Below, piece after piece: positions 43,159-50,631 of a stretch of DNA of 64,000 nucleotides (position 1 is its first letter; every line of letters begins with the position of its first letter). The notes beneath the pieces were generated by a model that saw only the letters and a list, made by a program, of their open reading frames with translations, was not told where the DNA came from and made no database searches. Where the stretch lies: contig NZ_JAPCIA010000001.1 of the NCBI RefSeq assembly GCF_026107375.2, forward strand, positions 1,426,001 to 1,490,000, in the 5' to 3' direction. A program made the position numbers and the translations under genes. Origin of the DNA: Sphingomonas sp. BT-65. GTDB lineage: Bacteria > Pseudomonadota > Alphaproteobacteria > Sphingomonadales > Sphingomonadaceae.

Positions 43159-43740
43159 ATGCGGATCGCGATCATCGATACCAGCCAGACGCGCGCGGCG
43201 ATCATTTCCGACGGCCTGCGCGAGGCCGGGCTCGAGGATCTGGCGCTGATCGACCCTGCCGGGCCCCTCGCCGCGCAGATCGAGGCGGCGGCGCCGGAAG
43301 TGGTGCTGGTCAATCTCGAAAATCCAAGCCGCGACGTGCTCGAGGATTTCTTCGCCATGTCGCGAGTGCTTGGCCGGCCGATCGCGATGTTCGTCGATCA
43401 GAGCGATGCCGAGGCGACCGGCGCGGCGATCGACGCGGGCGTCTCGGCCTATGTCGTCGACGGACTGTCGAAACAGCGCATCAAGCCGGTGCTCGATCTC
43501 GCCGTGCGCCGCTTCCAGGCCTTTTCACGGCTCCAGCGCGAGCTGGATGAAGCCAAGAACGCGCTCGCCGAACGCGCGACGATCGATCGCGCCAAGTCGA
43601 TCCTCATGAAGCGCCGCGGGATCGACGAGCCTGCCGCCTATGCGTTGTTGCGCGGCCAAGCGATGCGCACCAACCGCCGCATCGTGGAGATCGCCGAGGC
43701 GATCGTCACCAGCGAAGCGCTGATGGGAGACCTGCCATGA
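43159..43740 (+). CDS. nasT: NasT-type ANTAR antiterminator
   Basis: A 193-residue protein with an N-terminal receiver-like domain and a C-terminal ANTAR domain (about 130-185: AERATIDRAKSILMKRRGIDEPAAYALLRGQAMRTNRRI). NasT binds a stem-loop in the nitrate-gene leader and prevents termination unless held by NasS. In the receiver the usual phosphoacceptor Asp is Asn52 (VVLVNLENPSRD), so phosphorylation is unlikely. It overlaps nasS by ATGA. An ACGCA/TGCGT palindrome lies upstream. Confidence 0.9.
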   Translation: MRIAIIDTSQTRAAIISDGLREAGLEDLALIDPAGPLAAQIEAAAPEVVLVNLENPSRDVLEDFFAMSRVLGRPIAMFVDQSDAEATGAAIDAGVSAYVVDGLSKQRIKPVLDLAVRRFQAFSRLQRELDEAKNALAERATIDRAKSILMKRRGIDEPAAYALLRGQAMRTNRRIVEIAEAIVTSEALMGDLP

Positions 43741-44948
43741 CCAGCGAAACTTTGCGCGTCGGCTTTCTCCCGCTGGTCGATGCCGCGCTGCCGATCCTCG
43801 CGCACGAGCTCGGCTTTGCCGAGGCCGAGGGGCTGTCGCTCGAACTGGTCCGCGACATGACCTGGGCGACGGTGCGCGACCGGCTGCTCTACGGCCATAC
43901 CGACGCGGCGCACATGGTCGCCCCGCTCGCGATCGCCACCGCGCTCGGCCGCGACCGGCCGGCGGTGCCGATGGCGGTGCCCTTCGTGCTTGGGCTCAAT
44001 GGCAATGCGATCACCTTCTCGACCGCACTGGCTCAAGCCGTCGGCCTGCGCGACGCGCTCGGCGACCCAATCGCGGTCGGCGCAGCGCTCAGGCAAGTCG
44101 CGCAACTGCGTGCGGCCGAAGGTCGGCGCCTCCGCTTCGGCGTGGTCCACCGCTATTCCAGCCACAACTATATGCTCCGCTACTGGCTCGCCGGAGTCGG
44201 CATCCGGCCTGACGCGGATGTCGAGATCACGGTAACCAGCCCGCCCTTCGCTGCCGATGCGCTCGCGGCAGGCGAGGTCGACGGCATCTGCGTCGGCGAG
44301 CCGTGGAATTCGATTGCAGTCGATCGCGGGGTCGGCCGCATCGCGCTCGCCACCGCGCAGATTTGGCGGCGCGGGGTCGAGAAGGTGCTGGCGCTGCGCG
44401 GCGAGGTCGTCGACGAGCGGCGCGACGCCGTGCTGCGGCTGGTCCGCGCGCTCCACGCTGCGGCCGCACATTTTGTGCGTCCCGAGACGGCCGAGCAAAG
44501 CGCGGACATCCTCGCCGGTCCAGCCTATCTCGATGCCTCGCGCGACGCGATCCTGCGCGCGATCACCGATCGCATCCGCCTCGTCCCCGGCGGGCCGCCG
44601 ATCCATTATCCCGACTTCATGTTCCAGTACCGCGAGGCTGCCAACTTCCCGTGGCGCAGCCAGGCAGCGTGGCTCTATTCGCAGATGGCGCGGTGGGACA
44701 GCCTCCCCTATTCGGACGCCGACGCAGCGACCGCCGCGAGCACCTTCCGCCCCGATCTCTACCGCGAAGCACTGACGGGATCGGGCGCGCCATTGCCTGG
44801 CGCCAGCTCGAAGCTCGAGGGCGGGCTGGACGAACCGATCGGCGCCGGATCGGTGCAGGGGCGCCTCGTCCTGGGAGCCGACCGCTTCTTCGATCGCCGC
44901 GCCTTCGATCCCGAGGATATCCCCGGATATCTGGCCACGCTGCCGTAA
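43737..44948 (+). CDS. nasS: Nitrate-sensing NasS (NrtA-like, cytoplasmic)
   Basis: A 403-residue protein of the nitrate/bicarbonate-binding NrtA/CmpA family. It has no signal peptide or lipobox, unlike transporter subunits, and is coupled to nasT, which marks it as the NasS sensor. Family text includes GFLPLVDAALPILAHELGFAEAEGL, HRYSSHNYMLRYWL, CVGEPWN and FPWRSQAAWLYSQM. In known pairs nitrate or nitrite binding releases NasT. Here it precedes the leader of the nitrate operon. Confidence 0.92.
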   Translation: MTSETLRVGFLPLVDAALPILAHELGFAEAEGLSLELVRDMTWATVRDRLLYGHTDAAHMVAPLAIATALGRDRPAVPMAVPFVLGLNGNAITFSTALAQAVGLRDALGDPIAVGAALRQVAQLRAAEGRRLRFGVVHRYSSHNYMLRYWLAGVGIRPDADVEITVTSPPFAADALAAGEVDGICVGEPWNSIAVDRGVGRIALATAQIWRRGVEKVLALRGEVVDERRDAVLRLVRALHAAAAHFVRPETAEQSADILAGPAYLDASRDAILRAITDRIRLVPGGPPIHYPDFMFQYREAANFPWRSQAAWLYSQMARWDSLPYSDADAATAASTFRPDLYREALTGSGAPLPGASSKLEGGLDEPIGAGSVQGRLVLGADRFFDRRAFDPEDIPGYLATLP

Positions 44949-45200
44949 CGCGGCGCAGCTAAAATTATTGCACCTGCGAAGAAAACGCTTGCCGCACCTC
45001 GACGAATCGGGCAGCTTCATCTGACTCGGCAAGGACGCCGGGGCAGAATCACGCGGTTAGGTTTCCAACGGGGGGAGCCGGATCGCAACGGGCCGGGGCA
45101 CGACGCTCCATCAACCGAAACAGGCAACGAAGCCGCCAGAACGCGCCGTCATGGCCGCCGTTCTGGCGGCTTTTTCTTGTCCATCGAACGGGGACAGAAG
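44949..45200 (+). promoter_or_regulatory. Nitrate-operon leader with attenuator
   Basis: 252 bases between nasS and the nitrate transporter. The 3' part carries an intrinsic terminator (45131-45175) only 26 bases before the transporter start, so transcription would usually stop before it. Such a layout is the target of NasT/ANTAR antitermination. Several smaller stems are possible around 45060-45125, but the exact A-G hexaloop pair of an ANTAR RNA could not be fixed by eye. Confidence 0.7.
45131..45175 (+). terminator. Intrinsic terminator in the nitrate leader
   Basis: AGCCGCCAGAACG (45131-45143) pairs perfectly with 45159-45171, followed by TTTTCTTG. The loop is 15 bases. It lies upstream of a gene, not downstream, which fits an attenuator. 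Confidence 0.9.
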
Positions 45201-46436
45201 ATGGCAACCACATATCTGGACGCGAACACGTCCCCCAAATCGAGCTTCTGGTCGAGTGGGCATACGCCCACGCTGATCGCCGCATTCCTCTATTTCGACC
45301 TCGCCTTTATGGTCTGGGTGATCCTGGGACCGCTCGCGCCGGAGATCGCCAAGACGCTGGCGCTCACACCGGCCGAGAAGGGCCTGATGGTCGCGGTGCC
45401 GACGCTCGCCGGTGCGATCCTTCGCGTCGTCAACGGGCTGCTGGTCGATCGCATCGGCCCCAAGCGCTCGGGCACGATCAGCCAGGTGATCGTGATCGCC
45501 GGCCTATTCATCGCCTGGATGGCCGGGGTCACCAGCTTCGCCGGCACGCTCGCCCTCGGCGTGATTCTAGGTTTCGCGGGCGCCAGCTTCGCGATCGCCC
45601 TCCCCCTTGCCAGCCGGTGGTATCCGCCCGAGCACCAGGGCAAGGCGATGGGCCTTGCCGGCATGGGCAATTCGGGCACCGTGCTCGCCGCGCTGTTCGC
45701 CCCCGCGCTCGCCAAGATCTTCGGCTGGAACGGCGTGCTCGGCCTCGCCTGCATCCCGCTCACCCTCGTCTTGATCGCCTATATCATCATGGCGAAGGAC
45801 GCGCCGGGCCGCCCGCCCGCCAAGTCGCTCAAGGACTATTTCCAGCCGCTCAAGGTGGCCGACAGCTGGTGGCTGATGGGCTTCTACGCCGTCACCTTCG
45901 GCGGCTTCGTCGGCCTCGCCGCCAGCCTGCCGATCTACTTCACCGACCGCTTCGGCCTCACCACCATCCAGGCGGGCTACGCCACCGCAGCCTGCGTCTT
46001 CGCCGGGTCGCTGGTCCGCCCCCTCGGCGGCGCGCTCGCCGACGCGATCGGCGGGGTGAAGGCGCTCACCGCGGTGTTCATCTTCGCCGCCTTCGCGCTG
46101 GTCGGCGTCAGCCTGGCCGAGAATTTCGCGACCGCTTTGCTGCTCTTCGTCCTCGCCATGCTCGCGCTCGGCACCGGCAACGGTGCGGTGTTCCAGCTCG
46201 TGCCGCAGCGCTTCTCGGCCGAGATCGGCGTGATGACGGGCCTCGTCGGCATGGCAGGCGGCGTCGGCGGCTTCTACCTCGCCTCCTCGCTCGGCCTCGC
46301 CAAGCAATGGACCGGCAGCTTCTCCGGCGGCTTCCTGATCTTCGCGGGGCTAGCGGTGGTCGCGCTCGCCGGCCTGACGCTGGTAAAGGGCAAGTGGCGC
46401 TCGACTTGGGGCGCTGCTGGGGGAGTGAAAATCTGA
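45201..46436 (+). CDS. nasA: Nitrate/nitrite transporter of the MFS (NarK/NasA type)
   Basis: A 411-residue MFS carrier with 12 helices. The nitrate-porter signatures appear as GASFAIALPLASRWYPPEHQGKAMG and GNGAVFQLVPQRF with GMAGGVGGF. ATG 45201 has a purine-rich ggggacagaag site; the earlier TTG 45177 lies inside the terminator tail and is rejected. It imports nitrate for the reductases that follow. The stop overlaps the porin ATG by one base. Confidence 0.95.
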   Translation: MATTYLDANTSPKSSFWSSGHTPTLIAAFLYFDLAFMVWVILGPLAPEIAKTLALTPAEKGLMVAVPTLAGAILRVVNGLLVDRIGPKRSGTISQVIVIAGLFIAWMAGVTSFAGTLALGVILGFAGASFAIALPLASRWYPPEHQGKAMGLAGMGNSGTVLAALFAPALAKIFGWNGVLGLACIPLTLVLIAYIIMAKDAPGRPPAKSLKDYFQPLKVADSWWLMGFYAVTFGGFVGLAASLPIYFTDRFGLTTIQAGYATAACVFAGSLVRPLGGALADAIGGVKALTAVFIFAAFALVGVSLAENFATALLLFVLAMLALGTGNGAVFQLVPQRFSAEIGVMTGLVGMAGGVGGFYLASSLGLAKQWTGSFSGGFLIFAGLAVVALAGLTLVKGKWRSTWGAAGGVKI

Positions 46437-47629
46437 TGCGCAACGTGTTTCTCTTCGCTGGGCTGGTGGCGGCAATGCCCGCCACCGCCCAGACCCTCAA
46501 GCCGCTCGCCGAAGCCCGGTTGCGCTACGAGCAGGCCGACCAAGACGGCTTGGCGCTCGACTCCGAAGCCGTCACCCTCCGCGTCCGCGCCGGGGTGCAG
46601 GCAACCAGCGGCCCGCTCACTGCGCTGGTCGAGGCGCAGGGCAACCTCGCCGTCGCGGGCGACTATTATGACGGGCTCCACGGCGCCGCGACCCGGCCGC
46701 TGATCGGCGACCCGCAGAATGTCGCGATCTACCGCGCGCAGCTCGGCCTCAAGCTTCCGTTCGCTACGGTGACAGCAGGCCGCCAGCGCATCGGCCTGGA
46801 TGACGAGCGCTTCGTCGGCAACGCCGCCTTCCGCCAGAACGCCCAGACCTTCGATGCCGTCCGCGCCGAAGTCACCCCGCTCAAGGGCCTCAAGGCCGAC
46901 CTTACCTATGCCTGGGCGGTGCGCACCATCTGGGGCGTCGACGGCACCGGCGCCCGCCAGCGCGCGGTGAGCGGCGACAATATCTTCGCCAATTTGAGCT
47001 ATGCCACCCCGATCGGCACGCTCACCGGCTTCGGCTATTGGGTCGATCAGGACGAGGCTGCGGTGCAAGGCTTCCGCCTGTCGAGCAAGACCTTCGGCGT
47101 GCGGCTCGCGGGAACGCACCCGATCGGCAAGGCCAAGCTGGCCTATCAGTTCAGCCACGCCCGCCAGTCCGATCATCATCGCAATCCCAACGACTATGCC
47201 GCGGACTATTGGCTGGCGGACGTCGCGCTTGACCTGAACGGTCCCAAGCTTGGTGTCGGCTATGAAGTCCTGGGCGCCGACGATGGCATCGCCCTCACCA
47301 GCTTCCAGACCCCGACCGGCACGCTGTTCAAGTTCCAGGGCTGGGCGGACAAATATCTCACCACGCCGCCTGACGGGGTACGCGACCTCTATGTCAGCGC
47401 GGGCTGGGGCTGGAAGGCGATCGGCCCGGCCAAGGGCGTGACCTTTCAGGCCGCATGGCACCGCTACGAGAGCGACCGCCTGACCCGCCATTATGGCGAT
47501 GAGCTCAACCTCCTCGCCACGGCGAAGTTCGGCAAGACCACCGCCTCGGTCCGCTTCGCCGACTACCAAGCGGAGCTGTTCGCCACCGACACGCAAAAAT
47601 TCTGGCTGCAACTGGACTGGACGATCTGA
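46436..47629 (+). CDS. Outer-membrane porin, alginate-export family type
   Basis: A 397-residue protein with signal peptide (RNVFLFAGLVAAMPATAQ) and a repeating beta pattern ending in an aromatic C-terminus (KFWLQLDWTI). It resembles the alginate-export/AlgE-like barrel family. Embedded in the nitrate operon with one-base overlaps on both sides, it probably helps nitrate or nitrite cross the outer membrane. That role is inferred from position; alginate is unlikely here. The much longer upstream frame is antisense-like and rejected. Confidence 0.88.
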   Translation: MRNVFLFAGLVAAMPATAQTLKPLAEARLRYEQADQDGLALDSEAVTLRVRAGVQATSGPLTALVEAQGNLAVAGDYYDGLHGAATRPLIGDPQNVAIYRAQLGLKLPFATVTAGRQRIGLDDERFVGNAAFRQNAQTFDAVRAEVTPLKGLKADLTYAWAVRTIWGVDGTGARQRAVSGDNIFANLSYATPIGTLTGFGYWVDQDEAAVQGFRLSSKTFGVRLAGTHPIGKAKLAYQFSHARQSDHHRNPNDYAADYWLADVALDLNGPKLGVGYEVLGADDGIALTSFQTPTGTLFKFQGWADKYLTTPPDGVRDLYVSAGWGWKAIGPAKGVTFQAAWHRYESDRLTRHYGDELNLLATAKFGKTTASVRFADYQAELFATDTQKFWLQLDWTI

Positions 47630-50115
47630 TGGAATTGCAACGCATCGCGCGCGCAGAGGACGATACGCGCGAGCATCTCGTCGTGGTCGGGAACGGCATG
47701 GCCGGCTGCCGCGCGGTCGAGGAGATCCTCGCCCGCGATCCCGCGCGCTACCGCGTCACCATCTTCGGCGCCGAGCCGCGGGTGAACTACAACCGCATCA
47801 TGCTCTCCCCCGTCCTCGCGGGGGAGAAGGCGTTCGACGACATCGTCATCAACACCCCTGAATGGTATGTCGAGAACGGCATCGACCTGATCGCCGGCGA
47901 TCCCGTCATCGGCATCGACCGCGCGGCCAAGACCGTCACCTCGCGCGGCGGCATCGTTACCAGCTACGACAAGCTGCTGATCGCCACCGGATCGGACCCG
48001 TTCATCATTCCGGTGCCGGGCAAGGACCTGCCCGGCGTGATCAGTTTCCGCGACATGGACGACGTCAACACCATGCTCGCCGCCGCGGATAAGGGCGGCA
48101 GTGCGGTGGTGATCGGCGGCGGCCTGCTGGGGCTGGAGGCCGCGCATGGCCTCAGCCTGCGCGGGATGACGGTCACCGTCCTCCACCTCATGCCCACCCT
48201 GATGGAACGTCAGCTCGATGAGGCCGCCGGCTGGCTGCTCAAGCAGGCGCTCGAGGCGCGCGGCCAGACCATCCTCACCGGTGCCGACACCGCCGCGATC
48301 ATGGGCGAGACCTATGTCGAGGGGGTCAAGCTCAAGGACGGCACCGAAATCCCCGCAGATCTCGTCGTCATGGCGGTGGGCATCCGCCCCTCCACCACCC
48401 TCGCGCGTGATGCGGGGCTGGAGGTCGGGCGCGGGATCAAGGTCGACGACCATATGGTCACCTCCGACCCCGATGTGCTCGCGGTCGGCGAGTGCGTCGA
48501 GCATGACGGCAACGTTTATGGCCTCGTCGCGCCGCTCTGGGACATGTGCCGCGCGCTGGCTGATCACATGACCGAAAGCCCCACCGGCTATCGCGGATCG
48601 GTCACCTCGACCAAGCTCAAGGTCGCCGGCCTCGACGTCTTTTCCGCGGGCGATTTCTCGGGCGGCGAGGGGTGTGAGGACATCGTTCTGCGCGACGCCG
48701 CGCGCGGCGTGTACAAGCGCGTCGTCGTCAAGGACGACCGCATCATCGGCGCCGTCCTCTACGGCGATACCACTGACGGCAGCTGGTACTTCGACCTGCT
48801 CAAGAAGCAGGAGGATGTGTCCGACGTCCGCGACTATCTCATCTTCGGCCAGGCCTTTGCCTCCGGAGGGGGGCAAGCGGACCCTAAGGCGGCCGTTGCG
48901 GCGCTTTCCGACGATGCGGAAATCTGCGGCTGCAACGGCGTCTCCAAGGGTCAGGTCGTCGCCTGCATCGGCAAGGGCGCGCACAGCCTCGATGCCGTCC
49001 GCGGCACCTGCAAGGCCTCGGCGAGCTGCGGCCAGTGCACCGGGCTGGTCGAGACATTGCTCGCGCTCAGCCTCGGCGACGACGTCCAGTCGGGCCCCAA
49101 GACGATGTGCAAATGCACCAGCTTCACCCACGACGATGTCCGACGTGAGATCGTCGCACAGGAGCTCAAGGTCATCCCCCAGGTGATGCAGGCGCTCAAC
49201 TGGTCCACCCCCGACGGCTGCTCCTCGTGCCGCCCGGCGCTCAACTATTACCTACTCTGCGCCTGGCCCGGCGAGCATGTCGAGGACCCGCAGAGCCGCT
49301 TCGTCAACGAGCGGATGCACGCCAACATCCAGAAGGACGGCACCTATTCGGTCGTCCCGCGCATGTGGGGCGGCGTCACCACGCCGAACGAGTTGCGCGC
49401 GATCGCCGACGCCGCCGACAAATATGGCGCGCGGATGGTCAAGGTCACCGGCGGTCAGCGGCTCGACCTGTTCGGCATCAAGAAGGAGGACCTTCCCGCG
49501 ATCTGGGGCGATCTCAACGCCGCGGGCATGGTCTCGGGCCATGCCTATGGCAAAGCGCTGCGTACAGTGAAGACCTGTGTCGGGTCCGAATGGTGCCGCT
49601 TCGGCACGCAGGACTCCACGGGTCTCGGCATCAAGACCGAGCAGATGACCTGGGGCTCATGGATGCCCCACAAGTTCAAGATCGCAGTGTCAGGCTGCCC
49701 GCGCAACTGCGCCGAGGCGACGATCAAGGACTTCGGCGTGATCTGCGTCGACTCGGGGTACGAGCTGCATATCGGCGGAAATGGCGGCATCCACCTGCGC
49801 GGTACCGACCTGCTGTGCAAGGTCGCGACCGAGCAGGAGGCGCTCGATTACTGCGCCGCCTTCATCCAGCTCTACCGCGAGGAAGCGCGTTACCTCGACC
49901 GCACCGCGCCCTGGGTCGAGCGCGTCGGGCTCGAATACATCAAGTCGCGTATCGTCGAGGATGAAGAGGGCCGCGAGGCGCTCAAGGAACGCTTCCACGA
50001 ATCCCAGCGCCATCTCCAGAAGGACCCCTGGGCCGAGCGCGCCGCGGGCGCCGAGCGCGAGCTTCACCAGCATATCGCAGAAATCCGGCCCTTCGCGGTC
50101 GTGGGAGCAGAGTAA
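47629..50115 (+). CDS. nirB: Assimilatory nitrite reductase, large subunit
   Basis: An 828-residue NADH-nitrite reductase converting nitrite to ammonium. An FAD/NAD module (GNGMAGCRAVEEI near the start), a BFD-type [2Fe-2S] section (CGCNGVSKGQ and SCGQCTG, about 430-470) and the siroheme domain are present. Siroheme/[4Fe-4S] Cys residues are Cys650, Cys656, Cys690 and Cys694 (CVGSEWC; GCPRNC). Full length. It overlaps the porin and nirD by one base each. Confidence 0.97.
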   Translation: MELQRIARAEDDTREHLVVVGNGMAGCRAVEEILARDPARYRVTIFGAEPRVNYNRIMLSPVLAGEKAFDDIVINTPEWYVENGIDLIAGDPVIGIDRAAKTVTSRGGIVTSYDKLLIATGSDPFIIPVPGKDLPGVISFRDMDDVNTMLAAADKGGSAVVIGGGLLGLEAAHGLSLRGMTVTVLHLMPTLMERQLDEAAGWLLKQALEARGQTILTGADTAAIMGETYVEGVKLKDGTEIPADLVVMAVGIRPSTTLARDAGLEVGRGIKVDDHMVTSDPDVLAVGECVEHDGNVYGLVAPLWDMCRALADHMTESPTGYRGSVTSTKLKVAGLDVFSAGDFSGGEGCEDIVLRDAARGVYKRVVVKDDRIIGAVLYGDTTDGSWYFDLLKKQEDVSDVRDYLIFGQAFASGGGQADPKAAVAALSDDAEICGCNGVSKGQVVACIGKGAHSLDAVRGTCKASASCGQCTGLVETLLALSLGDDVQSGPKTMCKCTSFTHDDVRREIVAQELKVIPQVMQALNWSTPDGCSSCRPALNYYLLCAWPGEHVEDPQSRFVNERMHANIQKDGTYSVVPRMWGGVTTPNELRAIADAADKYGARMVKVTGGQRLDLFGIKKEDLPAIWGDLNAAGMVSGHAYGKALRTVKTCVGSEWCRFGTQDSTGLGIKTEQMTWGSWMPHKFKIAVSGCPRNCAEATIKDFGVICVDSGYELHIGGNGGIHLRGTDLLCKVATEQEALDYCAAFIQLYREEARYLDRTAPWVERVGLEYIKSRIVEDEEGREALKERFHESQRHLQKDPWAERAAGAERELHQHIAEIRPFAVVGAE

Positions 50116-50453
50116 TGGACGCCGAGTGGCTCGATATCGGTCCGGTGGACCAGCTCCCTGCAATGGGCGCACGCACCCTCCCCGTGCATGGCGGCGAGGA
50201 GATCGCGATCTTCCGCACCGCGACCGGATCGGTCCATGCGCTGGTCAACAAATGCCCGCACAAACAGGGGCCGCTCAGCCAGGGCATCGTCCACGACACC
50301 TCGGTCGCCTGCCCGCTGCACAATTGGCGCATCTCGCTCGTCACCGGCAAGGCGCTGGGCGGCGACGAGGGCTGCGTGCCGGTGATTCCGGTGAAGATCG
50401 ACGGCGGCCGCATCCTGATCGCCCGCGCCGAGGCGCTCGCGGGGGTCGCGTGA
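50115..50453 (+). CDS. nirD: Nitrite reductase, Rieske-type small subunit
   Basis: A 112-residue partner of NirB. It carries a Rieske motif, CPH (47-49) and CPLHNW (66-71), thus a possible [2Fe-2S] site; some NirD proteins have lost these residues but this one keeps them. It overlaps nirB by one base. A palindromic repeat follows, then the nitrate reductase. Confidence 0.96.
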   Translation: MDAEWLDIGPVDQLPAMGARTLPVHGGEEIAIFRTATGSVHALVNKCPHKQGPLSQGIVHDTSVACPLHNWRISLVTGKALGGDEGCVPVIPVKIDGGRILIARAEALAGVA

Positions 50454-50469
50454 GCGAAAATCTTCAATT

Positions 50470-50619
50470 CCTCCCCCGGAGGGGGAGGGGGACCGCCGCC
50501 GAAGGCGGTGGTGGAGGGGCCGCCCCGCAGAGGGCGGTACTCGGTCGCACCGTTTCCGCCGCCTGCGCGGCGGCCCCTCCGTCATCGCTGCGCGATGCCG
50601 CCTCCCCTGAAGGGGAGGA
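50470..50619. repeat. Palindromic repeat between nirD and the nitrate reductase (REP-like family A)
   Basis: 150 bases with arms cctcccccggagggggagg and cctcccctgaaggggagg, and inner hairpins (accgccgccgaaggcggt; catcgctgcgcgatg). The right edge provides a GGAGG just before the two possible starts of the reductase. It may modulate operon read-through. Confidence 0.85.
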
Positions 50620-50631
50620 ATGGGCAAACCC

